Notes: generated by a model not told the origin, from the sequence alone. A DNA stretch of 47,592 nucleotides from CAIWXH01 sp964555675 (GCA_964555675.1 CAZKTU010000023.1:1-47592); one strand, 5' to 3'. Counted from the first letter of the stretch, positions 28,791-37,507 are shown. Program-made: numbers and translations.

Positions 28791-28820
28791 AGTATAGCAG
28801 GGGTCCGCCCTGGCTGCCAA
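28791..28820 (-). promoter_or_regulatory. Promoter of the 28537-28755 gene
   Basis: Minus strand: TTGGCA (28820-28815), 18-base spacer, TATACT (28796-28791). Both hexamers match consensus at five of six positions. It is divergent from the LCP promoter; the elements lie 16 bases apart. Confidence 0.65.
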
Positions 28821-28836
28821 ATCGCTCGCCATAGGC

Positions 28837-28842
28837 TATAAT
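28837..28842 (+). promoter_or_regulatory. -10 element of the LCP gene
   Basis: TATAAT, 71 bases before the TTG start of the LCP gene. The region for a -35 is occupied by the opposing promoter and has no clear match. Confidence 0.5.
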
Positions 28843-28881
28843 CCTGGCTGTAGTCGTCCCCGGCCCTGCCGGGCAGCCGTC

Positions 28882-28913
28882 GGGCGCCACGAAGGCGCCC
28901 GCTGGAGCCAGCG
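28882..28913 (+). promoter_or_regulatory. Two adjacent hairpins in the LCP leader
   Basis: GGGCGCC-acgaa-GGCGCCC (28882-28900), then CGCTGG-ag-CCAGCG (28900-28913), which ends one base before the TTG start codon. The second stem contains the only GGAG Shine-Dalgarno match. Translation of this gene may depend on melting the stem. Confidence 0.4.
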
Positions 28914-29972
28914 TTGGAGCACACCGGCGGCCCCGCCCCCGATCCTGGCCAGCCTGCGGGCGGCCCCATGCGGCGCATCTACGGCGCGGCCGTCATGCTG
29001 GTCGGCCTAGCCCTGCTCGTGCTGATCGCCGCCCTGGCGCGCGAGGCCGTCGGGGCCAGGCGCAACCTCGCGGCCATCGTCGTCACCCCGGCCCCCAGCC
29101 CACCCCCGGCCCCAACCTCGGCCGCCGCCCCTTTGCTCACCCTGCCCACCCTGGCCCCGATCAGCCAGGGCGCGCCGGCCCCCGTCACCGTGCTGCTGCT
29201 GGGCACCGATCGCCGCCCCGGCGAGGAGGTCACGCCGCGCAGTGATGCCCTGCTGCTCGTCAGGATCGACCCGAGCCGCGGCCGCGTGGCCGTGCTCTCG
29301 CTGCCCCGCGATCTCTGGACGCCGATCCCGGGCCACGGCAATAACCGGCTCAACGCGGCCTACCTCTGGGGCGAGCGCGATGGGCCCGCCGGCGGCGGCC
29401 TGGCCCTGGCCAGGGCGACCGTCTCGGGCCTGCTCGGCGTGCCGATCGACTACGTCGCGGCGACCGACTTCCGCGGCTTCGCCGCCCTGATCGATATGGT
29501 CGGCGGGGTGACGGTGCGCGTCGAGCGCACCCTGGTCGACGAGCGCTTTCCCACCCTCGACCGCGGGGTCACCACGGTGCGCTTCAACCCCGGGGCCCAG
29601 GCCATGGACGGCGCTACAGCCCTGAGCTACGCCCGCATCCGCCACCCCGACAGCGACTTCGAGCGCGGGAGCCGCCAGCAAGAGGTGCTGCTCGCCCTCG
29701 CCCAGGCCCTGCGCGACCGGGGCTACCTGGCCAATCTGCTCTCCGCCGAGCGGCTCAGCGCGTCGCTCGTCGGCTACGTGCAGACCGATATGCCGCCCGA
29801 ACGCCTGGTCGAACTGGCCTGGGCCCTGCGCGACCTCGACGCCGCCGCCGTCGAGCGCTACGCCCTGCGCGAGGCCGATGTGATCTTCGGCGTCGATAAT
29901 GATCGCTTCGCCCAGACCGCGCGGCCCGGCGTGCTCGACCGCTACGCCCGCCTACTGCTCTACGGCGAGTGA
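28914..29972 (+). CDS. LytR-CpsA-Psr (LCP) family protein
   Basis: 352 residues from TTG at 28914, or 334 from ATG at 28968; the short form has only a weak site before it. LCP enzymes transfer polyprenyl-linked glycopolymers to peptidoglycan on the outer face of the membrane. A short basic cytoplasmic end is followed by a helix (about 20-41), a Pro/Thr-rich linker and the LCP domain. Key segments: LLLGTDRRPGEEVTPRSDALLLVRID, LSLPRDLW, RLNAAYLWG and FRGFAALIDMVGGV, and then ALSYARIRHPDSDFERGSRQQ with the conserved arginines and aspartates. A classical surface glycopolymer cluster is not adjacent. Confidence 0.92.
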   Translation: MEHTGGPAPDPGQPAGGPMRRIYGAAVMLVGLALLVLIAALAREAVGARRNLAAIVVTPAPSPPPAPTSAAAPLLTLPTLAPISQGAPAPVTVLLLGTDRRPGEEVTPRSDALLLVRIDPSRGRVAVLSLPRDLWTPIPGHGNNRLNAAYLWGERDGPAGGGLALARATVSGLLGVPIDYVAATDFRGFAALIDMVGGVTVRVERTLVDERFPTLDRGVTTVRFNPGAQAMDGATALSYARIRHPDSDFERGSRQQEVLLALAQALRDRGYLANLLSAERLSASLVGYVQTDMPPERLVELAWALRDLDAAAVERYALREADVIFGVDNDRFAQTARPGVLDRYARLLLYGE

Positions 29973-30064
29973 GCCAGGGTCTCGCCACACTCATTGTGCA
30001 AAGGAGCTGTTTCCGGGAGGCCATACCCTCCCGAACCCTCCCGCCGGCCATCCTGCAAAAGTGA

Positions 30065-30093
30065 TGGACGCTCTTTCAAGCTTGTGCTACACT
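30065..30093 (+). promoter_or_regulatory. Promoter of the E2 gene
   Basis: TGGACG (30065-30070) and TACACT (30088-30093), spacer 17, with TG one base before the -10 (extended). The leader is about 33 bases. Confidence 0.5.
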
Positions 30094-30132
30094 CAGCCGC
30101 GGAATGGCCGTCAAAGGGGACAGAGCCGCACG

Positions 30133-31425
30133 ATGGCGACAGAGATCAAGATGCCCCAACTGGGCGAGAGCGTCACTGAGGGCACGATCGGGCGCTGGCT
30201 CAAGCAGCCCGGCGACCCGGTGGCCAAGTACGAGCCCCTGCTCGAGGTCGTCACCGATAAGGTCGATACCGAGGTCCCCGCCCCCATCGCGGGCACCTTG
30301 CTCGAGATCCTCGTGCCCGAGGGCGAGACGGTGCGGGTCGGCAGCGTGATCGCCCGTCTTGGCACCGCCGACGAGGCTCCGGCTGCCGAGGCCACCCCCG
30401 CCGAGGCCGCCCCCGCCACGGTCGCAGCCCCCGCCGAAGCTGGACCCGCCGAGGCCGCCCCGGCTCGCAACACCTTCCTCTCGCCCGTCGTGGCGCGCCT
30501 GCTGGCCGAGCATGGCCTCGACCCCGCGCGCGTCCCCGGCACCGGCCAGGGCGGGCGGGTGACCAAGCAGGATGTCCTGCGCTTCCTCGAGACCCGCGAC
30601 GCCGACAAGGCCCCGGCCGCACCGCCGGCCACCCTGCCGGCCCCGGCCCCACCCGTGGCCGCCCCCGCCCCCGCGCCCAGGCGCGAAGCGCTGCCCGCCG
30701 GCCTCGCCCCATCGCCAGAGACAGACGCCAGCCTGCCCGAGGACGCCGAGCTGGTCCCCCTGACGCCGATGCGCCGCGCGATCGCCGAGCATATGGAGCG
30801 CTCGGTGCGCACGGCGCCCCACGTCACCACGGTGATGGAGGTGGACCTGAGCCGCGTGCTCACCCACCGCGAGGCGAACAGGGCCGCCTTCGAGCGCCAG
30901 GGCGCGCGCCTGACCCTCACGCCCTACTTTGTGCAGGCCGTGGCCGCGAGCCTGGGCGGTACGCCCGTGCTCAACGGCAGCTTCACCGAGCGCGGCATCG
31001 TGCTCAACCGGCGCGTACATATCGGCGTCGCCGTGGCCCTCGACGAGGGCCTGCTGGTGCCGGTGGTGCGCGACGCCGACGAGAAGACCCTGCTCGGCCT
31101 CGCCCGCGCCGTCGGCGACCTGGCCGAACGGGCCCGCGCCCGCCGCCTGAAGCCCGACGAGACCCAGGGCGGCACCTTCACGATCACCAACCACGGGGTC
31201 AGCGGCAGCCTCTTCGCCACTCCGATCATCAACCAGCCCCAGTCGGCCATCCTCGGCGTGGGCGCCGTCGTCAAGCGGCCGGTGGTGATTAGCCAGGGCG
31301 GCGCCGACGCCATCGCGATCAGGCCGATCTGCTACCTCTCGCTGACCTTCGACCACCGCATCGCCGACGGGGCCACCGCCGACACCTTCCTCGCCGCCGT
31401 GAAGCGCGCCCTCGAGACGTATTAG
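30133..31425 (+). CDS. 2-oxoacid dehydrogenase dihydrolipoamide acyltransferase (E2)
   Basis: 430 residues. Lipoyl domain at 1-75 with the lipoylated lysine in VVTDKVDTEVP; Ala/Pro/Glu linker; E3-binding domain at about 113-150 (LSPVVARLLAEHGLDPARV, GRVTKQDVLRFLE). A second Pro-rich linker leads to the catalytic domain from about 200, ending with FDHRIADGATAD, the H-R-x-x-D-G acyltransferase motif. One lipoyl domain suits the 2-oxoglutarate or branched-chain complex, or a Gram-positive type pyruvate complex; sequence alone does not decide. No E1 or E3 gene is beside it. Many in-frame starts lie upstream; ATG 30133 is chosen as it fits the lipoyl-domain boundary. Confidence 0.92.
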   Translation: MATEIKMPQLGESVTEGTIGRWLKQPGDPVAKYEPLLEVVTDKVDTEVPAPIAGTLLEILVPEGETVRVGSVIARLGTADEAPAAEATPAEAAPATVAAPAEAGPAEAAPARNTFLSPVVARLLAEHGLDPARVPGTGQGGRVTKQDVLRFLETRDADKAPAAPPATLPAPAPPVAAPAPAPRREALPAGLAPSPETDASLPEDAELVPLTPMRRAIAEHMERSVRTAPHVTTVMEVDLSRVLTHREANRAAFERQGARLTLTPYFVQAVAASLGGTPVLNGSFTERGIVLNRRVHIGVAVALDEGLLVPVVRDADEKTLLGLARAVGDLAERARARRLKPDETQGGTFTITNHGVSGSLFATPIINQPQSAILGVGAVVKRPVVISQGGADAIAIRPICYLSLTFDHRIADGATADTFLAAVKRALETY

Positions 31426-31455
31426 TTGTGCCAGCGAGAAGTCTTTGCCAGTTTT

Positions 31456-31483
31456 GACCAAAGACCAGCGACCAAGGACCAAG
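31456..31483 (+). repeat. Four tandem heptamers GACCAAR
   Basis: GACCAAA, GACCAGC, GACCAAG and GACCAAG follow each other without spacers. Part of this block pairs with a downstream copy (see the next entry). Between E2 and the large regulator; no gene lies here. Confidence 0.75.
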
Positions 31484-31532
31484 GCCGGGCTCCTGCCGAT
31501 CAGTTGGCCTTTGGTCTCTCGTCCTTGGTCGC
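31468..31532. terminator. Long inverted repeat between convergent genes
   Basis: GCGACCAAGGAC (31468-31479) and GTCCTTGGTCGC (31521-31532) are perfect 12-bp arms with a 41-base loop that has further partial pairing (ggcc). It sits between the E2 stop and the stop of the minus-strand regulator and may end both transcripts. Confidence 0.5.
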
Positions 31533-31579
31533 AACCCGACAGGCACTTCCGGAAAGCTGTATTAGGGCCGACGGCCCCG

Positions 31580-34500
31580 TTAGCCCAGCAGCTCGTCCGT
31601 GAGCTCGCCGATGGCGCGAGGCGCCGCCGGGGGGCCTGTGCGCGAGAGGACGGCCTCGGCTTGCAGGCGCACCCGACTGACCTCGCCGCCCACGGCCAGG
31701 GCGGCCGCGGCCAGCTGCGCCGCCAGCGCCGAGTCGCCGGCGAGGAGGCGCGCCTCGGCCATGGCCGCTACGGTCACCGCGCCCTCGTAGCCGCTCGCGC
31801 TGTGGCTGGCCAGGCGCAGGGCCTCGCGCAGTTGCTCCCAGGCGGTCAGGGCGTCGCCCTCGCGCAGGGCGGCCCGCGAGCGCAGGCGGAGCGCCCGCGC
31901 GTGCAGCCAGTGGGCCGCGGGGTCGGCGGCGGCTACGCAGGCGTCGAGGGCCTCGCGCGCCGCGCCGATGTGGCCGCGGGCCACCTCGAGGGTGGCCAGG
32001 CTGAGGTAGGAGACGGCGGTCGAGCCGCTGTGCCCGACGGCCAGCCTGATCGCCAGACCCTCCTTGATCAGCGCCTCGGCTGCGGCGAAGTCGCCCCGGT
32101 CGATCGCCACTAGCCCCAGGTTGTCGAGCGAGCCGGCGATGCCCAGCCGGTCGCCCACGGCGCGGCTGCCCTCGAGACTTGCGCGGTGCAAAGACTCGGC
32201 GGCCGCGTAATCGCCCATGCGACGGCGGGCATAGCCCAGCTTATCGAGGCAGTAGGCGTGGGCCCAGCGGTAGCCCATGCCTTGGTAGAGGGCCAGCGCC
32301 TCCTCCCAGTAGCCGACCGCCTTGCGCATCTGGGCCTGGTCGCCGGCGAGGGCGGCCAGCTCGTCGAGGCAGCTGGCGATGCCCTGCTGGTCGCCGATCG
32401 AGCGGCTGATCGCCAGACTCTCGGCCAACAGAGCCTCGGCCTCGCCATAGGTGGGGGCGACGTAGGCCAGGGAGTTCAGGGCGAAGGCCAGGCTCCAGCG
32501 GTCGCCGAAATCGCGCAGGCGCTCGACCAGGCCCCGCAGGCGCTCGCCCGAGACAGTGCGGCCGCCCGTGAGGATCTGGCTGCTGGCCAGGATCTCGGCG
32601 AAGACCGTCTCGCGACGCGGCCCGAGGCGCGCGATCAGGTCGAGGCTCCAGTCGAGGATGGCCCGGGCGGGCTGGAAGCGGTAGAGGCGTAGGGCGAACC
32701 AGCCCCAGCGGGCCAGCAGGTTGGCCAGGAGCACCTGCACCGCCTCAGGGGGGGCGGGCACGGCCGAGGCGGCGGCCACGGCGCGCCCGAAGGCGTCCTC
32801 GCCCTCCTCGTGGAGGCTCTCGATCTCGTAGAACAGGAAGAGGCTCTCGAGCGAGCCTGCCAGGCCCCCCCAGTCGCCCGTGGCGAGGGCGTGACGCCAG
32901 GCGGTGCGGATGTTGTCGAGGTCGGCGTCGATGATCGCCAGGGCGGCGCGCTGCCGGGCGCCCTTCAGGTCGCCCTCCTGGCGGCTGAGCAGCCCCAGAT
33001 AGTAGGCGGCGTGAGCATCACGGGCGGCCTGCTGCTCGGCCGGGTCGTCGGCCAGGCGCTCGGCGGCGTACTGGCGCAGCAGCTCGTGGACGTTGTAGCG
33101 CCCCTCGCCGACCGACTTCACCAGCGAGCGGTCGGTGAGGGCGGCCAGGGCGCTCAGGGCGACCTGCTGGTCCTGCGGCAGGCTCGCCGCGCCGAGGGCG
33201 CTGGCCATGGCGGCCTGCTGCTCGGCCGGCCAGGTCGAGGCGGCGAGAACGGCGGCAATAGCCTCGCGGGTGAAGCCGCCGCAGAAGACGGCCAGGCGTC
33301 TGAAGGCCCCCTGGTCGAGCGGGTTGAGCAGGCGCCACGAGTGCTCGAAGACGGCCCGCGGGCCCCTGTGACGCTCGGGGATGCCGCGGGCGCTGACGGC
33401 CAGAAAGTCGAGGTCGCGGGCGATCGAGGCGGCGATCTCGTCGTACGGCATGAGCCGGGCCCAGGTGGCGGCCAGCTCGATGGCCAAGGGCGTGCCGCCC
33501 ACCAGCCGGCAGATTCGCCCGACCGCCGCGAGATCGTCGTCGCCGGGCTCGCGACCGCCCGCCGCTCGCCGCGCGCCCTGGATGAAGAGCTGCACCGCCG
33601 CGGCCTCGCGCGCGGCCCCCTGGTCGTCGGGCAGCGACAGGCCGCCGATGTCGAGGGACCACTCGCCGGGGACGGCCAGGCGCTCGCGCGAGGTGGCGAT
33701 GATCGTCAGGCCCGGCGCCGCCTCGAGCAGGTCGGCGAGCTGCTCGGCGGCCGTGACCAGGTGCTCGAGGTTATCGGCCACGAGCAGCAGCGAGCGCGGG
33801 CGCAAGAAGTCGAGCAGCAGGTCGCGCACCTTCTCGCGCCTGAACTGGTCGAGGCCGAGGGCGTCGGCCACGGCGGCGAGGATGAGGTCGGGGTCGAGCA
33901 CCGAGGCGAGGGGGATGAAGGCGACCCCGTCGCGGAAACGCCCGGCGGCTCGCCGCGCCGCCTCGATCGCCAGGCGGGTCTTGCCGATGCCGCCGGGGCC
34001 CAGCAGGGTGAGCAGCCGGCAGGCGGGGTCGCCCAGCAGGGCCTCGATCTGAGCCAGCTCGGCCTCGCGCCCGACGAAGGGGGTGGCGGGTGAGGGGAGG
34101 AGCGGCTCGGCCTGTCGGCCGGCCGGGCCGGTCGCTCCGGCGCCCCGCTCCTCGCCGGCGCGCGTAGGCTGGTCGACGGCAGCCTCGAGGGGCCTGCCCG
34201 CCTTCACCGAGGTGCGGATGCGCTCGTACAGGGCGGTCGTCTCGGCGTCGGGCTCGGCCTCGAGCTCGGCCCTGAGGATGCGGGCGCACTCCTCGTACTG
34301 GCGCAGGGCGGCGCTGCGCTGGCCGGCGGCGGCGTAGATGCGCATCAGGGCCCTGTGGGCGGGCTCGTGGAGCGGGTCGAGGGCCACGCGGCGGCGGGCG
34401 GCGGCGGCGGCTTCGTCGTAGGTCTGGCGGGCGGCCAGGGCTTCGGCGAGGGCCTCGAGGGCCCAGGCCAGCTCGGCGCGCAGGGCCTCGGCCTCGAAGT

Positions 34501-34936
34501 AGCGCCAGTCGGCGAAGGGAGCGCTGTCGCGCAGGTCGAGCCCGGCGAGCAGGTCGCCCCTGTAGAGGGCGACCGCGGCCTGGAGGGACGTCGGGTCGCC
34601 GCCCTCGCGCGCGGCGGCGAGATGGGCGCGAAACTCGGCCACGTCGAGCGCGATCGGGCGCTCGGCGGCCAGGGCCACCCCGGTGCGGTCGCTCTCGACC
34701 CAGCCGGGCCCGAGGGCGTTATTCAGGGTCCAGAGCGCCTGGCGCAGCCCGGCATAGGCGCGCTCCTGGGCCAGGTCGGGCCAGAACAGGGCCGCGAGGG
34801 CCTCGCGGCTGTGGCGGCCCCCGCCGAGGGCCAGATAGGCCAGCAGCGCCACAGCCTTCTGGCGGTCGAGGCTGACCGGCGCGTCGTCCAGGGCGACCAG
34901 GGGCGGCCCGAGCAGGGCCAGGCTCAGGCGAGACAT
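31580..34936 (-). CDS. Large BTAD - NB-ARC - TPR transcriptional regulator (SARP/AfsR-like)
   Basis: 1118 residues; AGGAG lies nine bases before the ATG at 34936. Residues 1-240 form an N-terminal winged-helix (REALAALFWPDLAQERAYAGLRQALWTLN) plus a bacterial transcriptional activation domain (BTAD; YRGDLLAGLDLRD, LEALAEALAA, HEPAHRALMRIYAAAGQ). From about 285 an AP-ATPase of the STAND class: FVGREAEL, P-loop GPGGIGKT, Walker B SLLLVADNLEHL and the ATSRERL sensor, then the GGTPLAIELAA segment. TPR repeats fill the last 450 residues. Such proteins switch on genes after ligand-driven ATP-dependent oligomerisation. The targets are unknown; repeated GAGACG upstream suggests self-control. Confidence 0.88.
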   Translation of the reverse strand: MSRLSLALLGPPLVALDDAPVSLDRQKAVALLAYLALGGGRHSREALAALFWPDLAQERAYAGLRQALWTLNNALGPGWVESDRTGVALAAERPIALDVAEFRAHLAAAREGGDPTSLQAAVALYRGDLLAGLDLRDSAPFADWRYFEAEALRAELAWALEALAEALAARQTYDEAAAAARRRVALDPLHEPAHRALMRIYAAAGQRSAALRQYEECARILRAELEAEPDAETTALYERIRTSVKAGRPLEAAVDQPTRAGEERGAGATGPAGRQAEPLLPSPATPFVGREAELAQIEALLGDPACRLLTLLGPGGIGKTRLAIEAARRAAGRFRDGVAFIPLASVLDPDLILAAVADALGLDQFRREKVRDLLLDFLRPRSLLLVADNLEHLVTAAEQLADLLEAAPGLTIIATSRERLAVPGEWSLDIGGLSLPDDQGAAREAAAVQLFIQGARRAAGGREPGDDDLAAVGRICRLVGGTPLAIELAATWARLMPYDEIAASIARDLDFLAVSARGIPERHRGPRAVFEHSWRLLNPLDQGAFRRLAVFCGGFTREAIAAVLAASTWPAEQQAAMASALGAASLPQDQQVALSALAALTDRSLVKSVGEGRYNVHELLRQYAAERLADDPAEQQAARDAHAAYYLGLLSRQEGDLKGARQRAALAIIDADLDNIRTAWRHALATGDWGGLAGSLESLFLFYEIESLHEEGEDAFGRAVAAASAVPAPPEAVQVLLANLLARWGWFALRLYRFQPARAILDWSLDLIARLGPRRETVFAEILASSQILTGGRTVSGERLRGLVERLRDFGDRWSLAFALNSLAYVAPTYGEAEALLAESLAISRSIGDQQGIASCLDELAALAGDQAQMRKAVGYWEEALALYQGMGYRWAHAYCLDKLGYARRRMGDYAAAESLHRASLEGSRAVGDRLGIAGSLDNLGLVAIDRGDFAAAEALIKEGLAIRLAVGHSGSTAVSYLSLATLEVARGHIGAAREALDACVAAADPAAHWLHARALRLRSRAALREGDALTAWEQLREALRLASHSASGYEGAVTVAAMAEARLLAGDSALAAQLAAAALAVGGEVSRVRLQAEAVLSRTGPPAAPRAIGELTDELLG

Positions 34937-34957
34937 AGGGTAGTTCTCCTGTCGGAG

Positions 34958-34963
34958 ATTATA
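34958..34963 (-). promoter_or_regulatory. -10 element of the BTAD regulator gene
   Basis: Minus-strand TATAAT, 21 bases before the ATG, leaving a leader of about 15 bases. The -35 region is GC-rich with no match, as expected for an activated promoter. Confidence 0.5.
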
Positions 34964-34976
34964 CACCGCCGGCCCC

Positions 34977-35018
34977 GAGACGCGGCATGAGACGCTGGCC
35001 GCGACGGGCGCGAGACGG
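34977..35018. promoter_or_regulatory. Three GAGACG repeats upstream of the BTAD regulator
   Basis: GAGACGC at 34977 and 34989, and GAGACGG at 35012: start-to-start distances of 12 and 23 bases, about one and two helix turns. SARP-type activators bind direct heptamer repeats on one DNA face just upstream of the -10, so this is a candidate site for the adjacent regulator. Confidence 0.35.
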
Positions 35019-35069
35019 CCGAGCGGTATCGTACGGCCAGGTACAGACGAACTGTGATGGAGGCCGGCG

Positions 35070-35522
35070 ATGATGATGCTCAACAACGGCGGGACGACCA
35101 TGACCGTGCCGGCGGACGAGCGACGCTGGGCTTTCGATCTGTTCGTCGGCGTCCTTCACAGCGGCAAGCTCAGGCGCTGGTGGAGGGCGCTGGCAGGGCG
35201 ACGGGTGAGTCTGCGCTGCCTGGGCCAGCAGGCCCGCCACGGTGGCCGCGACCTGGGCCATCAGACTGTCGCCATCGCCGAGATCGTGGGCAGCGAGGGA
35301 CGCACGGGCGACTTCGACAGCGCCTTCGCGCCGCTGAATGAGCGGACGCGCGACCGCTGGATCGACGTGGCGGCGGCTCGCCGCCGGGGCCGCGCCTTGC
35401 CGGCCGTGCTGCTGATCCGGGCCGAGGACGGCTACTACGTGCGCGACGGCCACCACCGCATCTCGGTGGCCCGCGCCCTCGGCGAAGAGTTCGTCGAGGC
35501 CGAGGTGATCGCCTGGGAGTAG
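35070..35522 (+). CDS. Small protein with a ParB/Srx-like domain
   Basis: 150 residues; GGAGG lies six bases before the ATG. The C-terminal half (about 70-150) carries QTVAIAEIVGSEGRTGDF and YYVRDGHHRISVARALG, the strand-helix signature of the ParB/sulfiredoxin-like fold (G-H-H-R-I). There is no HTH or CTP-dimerisation region, so it is not a partition ParB. The N-terminal half is basic and Trp-rich (LHSGKLRRWWRALAGRR). Function unknown; nucleotide binding is the family inference. It is divergent from the BTAD regulator. Confidence 0.7.
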   Translation: MMMLNNGGTTMTVPADERRWAFDLFVGVLHSGKLRRWWRALAGRRVSLRCLGQQARHGGRDLGHQTVAIAEIVGSEGRTGDFDSAFAPLNERTRDRWIDVAAARRRGRALPAVLLIRAEDGYYVRDGHHRISVARALGEEFVEAEVIAWE

Positions 35523-35536
35523 CCGGCGGGGGTGCG

Positions 35537-36313
35537 CTACGGCTCGCCCCAGTGCTCGGCCGGCACGGGCGTAAAGATCCAGCCGCGGGCCAGGTCGCCG
35601 AAGGTGCGGCAGCGGGCCGCGCCCCAGCGGTGGGCGTAGAGGGCAATATAGGCGCAGACCAGGGCGTCGACCTGATCCTCGTAGCCCTTCAGGCCCGCCC
35701 CGCGCAGGGCCCCGGCGTCGGTCGCGAGCAGCTCGAGGTGGCCACTCAGCGGCGGGTCCGCCAGTTCCAGGGCGCGCAGGTGAGCCTGGTAGCTCAGCCA
35801 CGCCTCGCGGCGGACCTCGCGCTCGCGGCGGCCGCGCGCCTTGTACTTAAGCGTGCGCTCGAGGCCGAACATGGCCACCATCCCGGCGTGGGGGTAGACC
35901 TCGGTGATCAGGCGGCCGCCCTGGCCCGCCGCGACCCCCTCGACGGGGCTGAAGCCGTGCTCGGCCAGAGCCGCGACCAGCAGTTCGCCGCGGACCCCCG
36001 CGCCGTCGCGGTCGAGCAGCCGGCGGTTGGCCGGGTGGGCCCCCGCCTCATAGCGACGGAAGATGCGGGCCAGCTCGGCCTCGGCGGGACGCCCGCCCGT
36101 AGGGTTGGGGACGAGCAGCGGTGCATCGACCGCGACGATAGCCGGGCCCTCGCCGGCCTGGCGCAGCACATACGCGACGATGCTGTCGAGCCCGCCAAGC
36201 AGGGTCGGGGGCTCGCTCAGGGCCGCCCCGGCGGGGCTGCCGCGCAGGGTCGCCGCGCCGCTCTTGTTCGCCGCGGACCAGGCCAGGTCCAGGCCGATGT
36301 AGGCTGTTCGCAC
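35537..36313 (-). CDS. DUF429 protein, RNase H-fold predicted nuclease
   Basis: 258 residues from GTG at 36313; GTG at 36322 is also possible, and the upstream end is close to a gap at 36327. DUF429 proteins have an RNase H-like fold and acidic residues: YIGLDLAWS with the first Asp, AIVAVDAPLLVPNPTG with the second, RIFRRYEAGAHPANR, LITEVYPH with Glu and YEDQVDALVCAYIAL with the last Asp. This set is complete, so metal-dependent activity is possible. Substrate is unknown. Its true start may lie in the gap. Confidence 0.8.
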   Translation of the reverse strand: MRTAYIGLDLAWSAANKSGAATLRGSPAGAALSEPPTLLGGLDSIVAYVLRQAGEGPAIVAVDAPLLVPNPTGGRPAEAELARIFRRYEAGAHPANRRLLDRDGAGVRGELLVAALAEHGFSPVEGVAAGQGGRLITEVYPHAGMVAMFGLERTLKYKARGRREREVRREAWLSYQAHLRALELADPPLSGHLELLATDAGALRGAGLKGYEDQVDALVCAYIALYAHRWGAARCRTFGDLARGWIFTPVPAEHWGEP

Positions 36314-36326
36314 CTGCGGCACATCC

Positions 36327-36426
36327 NNNNNNNNNNNNNNNNNNNNNNNNNNNNNNNNNNNNNNNNNNNNNNNNNNNNNNNNNNNNNNNNNNNNNNNNNN
36401 NNNNNNNNNNNNNNNNNNNNNNNNNN
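36327..36426. other. Assembly gap (100 N)
   Basis: Exactly 100 N between the start of the DUF429 gene and the promoter of the anchored peptidase gene. The flanks share no sequence. Promoter and possible start of the DUF429 gene may be hidden. Confidence 0.95.
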
Positions 36427-36429
36427 TAG

Positions 36430-36458
36430 TTGACACGTGGGGCGCCTCGTGGTATAAG
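36430..36458 (+). promoter_or_regulatory. Strong promoter of the anchored peptidase gene
   Basis: TTGACA (36430-36435), 17-base spacer, TATAAG (36453-36458), with TGG before the -10 (extended form). It begins four bases after the gap. Confidence 0.75.
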
Positions 36459-36526
36459 CGGCGGACACCTTTTTGCGAATCGTGTCCGACGCCAGCACCT
36501 CGTCCGTGCTTGAGGAGATTCGCCCC

Positions 36527-37489
36527 GTGTCTCGCACCAACCGCGCCGTGCTCGCGCTGGTCCTGGTGGTCGGCCTCGTGTCACTCGCGCTTCTCGCGGG
36601 CGTGGTCGCCCCCGGCAGGGCCCCTGCAGCTGCCAACAGCATCGCTGTTGTCGCGGCCCAGGAGTCGCTCCCCACGGAAACCCCGGCGCCCCCCCCGACG
36701 GCCACTCCCATCCCGCCCACAGCAACCCTGGCCCGCCGCGAGCTTCTCGACAGCACGGCGCCTAAGATTGCGCCGACGAGCTTCTTGCCTGGGCGCGGCC
36801 CCGAGCTGCCCGGCGAGTTCGTCCATGCCGGCCGCAGGCTCGACTTCTACGTCGGTCGGCGAACCTACAGCCCCGAAGAGGTGGCAGAGCTCGCCATCAA
36901 GGCCGAGCACGCCCTGAGCTATATCCAGAAGCGCTTCGACGTGACGCTGTCGGAGCGCGTCTCTGTGGGGGTCTACACGGCCAGCCAGGCCCCCGGGCGC
37001 GGCACCCGCGGCATCGCCTACACCTACGGCGACACCAATGTGCGCATCTACTACCGCCCCGGCGAGGACAAGCACGACGCCCTGGTGATCCTCTCGCACG
37101 AGCTGGCCCACGCCCTGCAGGCCGAGGCCTACGGCAAGGAGGCCCAGTCGCGCTCGGACACCATCCTGCTCGAAGGCCTGGCCAGCTGGATCTCGGGCGA
37201 GTACTGGCTGAGCCTCTCGGACGCCCCGTCGTTTCACGCGCGGGCCCGCGAGCTCTACCAGGCCGGCTATACGGGCAACCTGGCCACCCTGGGCAAACGC
37301 GACCTCGACGTGGCCTACGATATGTGGGCCGGCTTCGTCGACTACCTGGCCGGCACCTATGGCTGGGACAAGTTCAACCTGCTCTATCAGAGCGGCCGGG
37401 GGCGGGCCCCCGGCTCGGCCGACTACCAGGGCGTCTACGGCAAGAGCTTCAAGGAGCTTGCCGCGGAGTTCTACGCCACCCTGGAGTGA
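36527..37489 (+). CDS. Membrane-anchored MA-clan peptidase (gluzincin-like)
   Basis: 320 residues from GTG at 36527, which has GAGGAG nine bases upstream; a TTG at 36473 would add 18 residues without a binding site. A membrane segment (about 6-27, LALVLVVGLVSLALLAGVV) is followed by a Pro/Thr-rich linker (TETPAPPPTATPIPP), then the catalytic domain. It carries HELAH (191-195) and the third zinc ligand E216 in LLEGLASW, the gluzincin arrangement. The domain resembles the peptidase_MA-like family. It would act outside the cytoplasmic membrane. Substrate unknown. Confidence 0.82.
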   Translation: MSRTNRAVLALVLVVGLVSLALLAGVVAPGRAPAAANSIAVVAAQESLPTETPAPPPTATPIPPTATLARRELLDSTAPKIAPTSFLPGRGPELPGEFVHAGRRLDFYVGRRTYSPEEVAELAIKAEHALSYIQKRFDVTLSERVSVGVYTASQAPGRGTRGIAYTYGDTNVRIYYRPGEDKHDALVILSHELAHALQAEAYGKEAQSRSDTILLEGLASWISGEYWLSLSDAPSFHARARELYQAGYTGNLATLGKRDLDVAYDMWAGFVDYLAGTYGWDKFNLLYQSGRGRAPGSADYQGVYGKSFKELAAEFYATLE

Positions 37490-37507
37490 GTGAGGCGCGC
37501 GGCGCCG

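Noticed and set aside
36473..36526. Longer start (TTG) for the anchored peptidase
   Set aside because: It lacks a ribosome binding site, while GTG 36527 has GAGGAG at a suitable distance.
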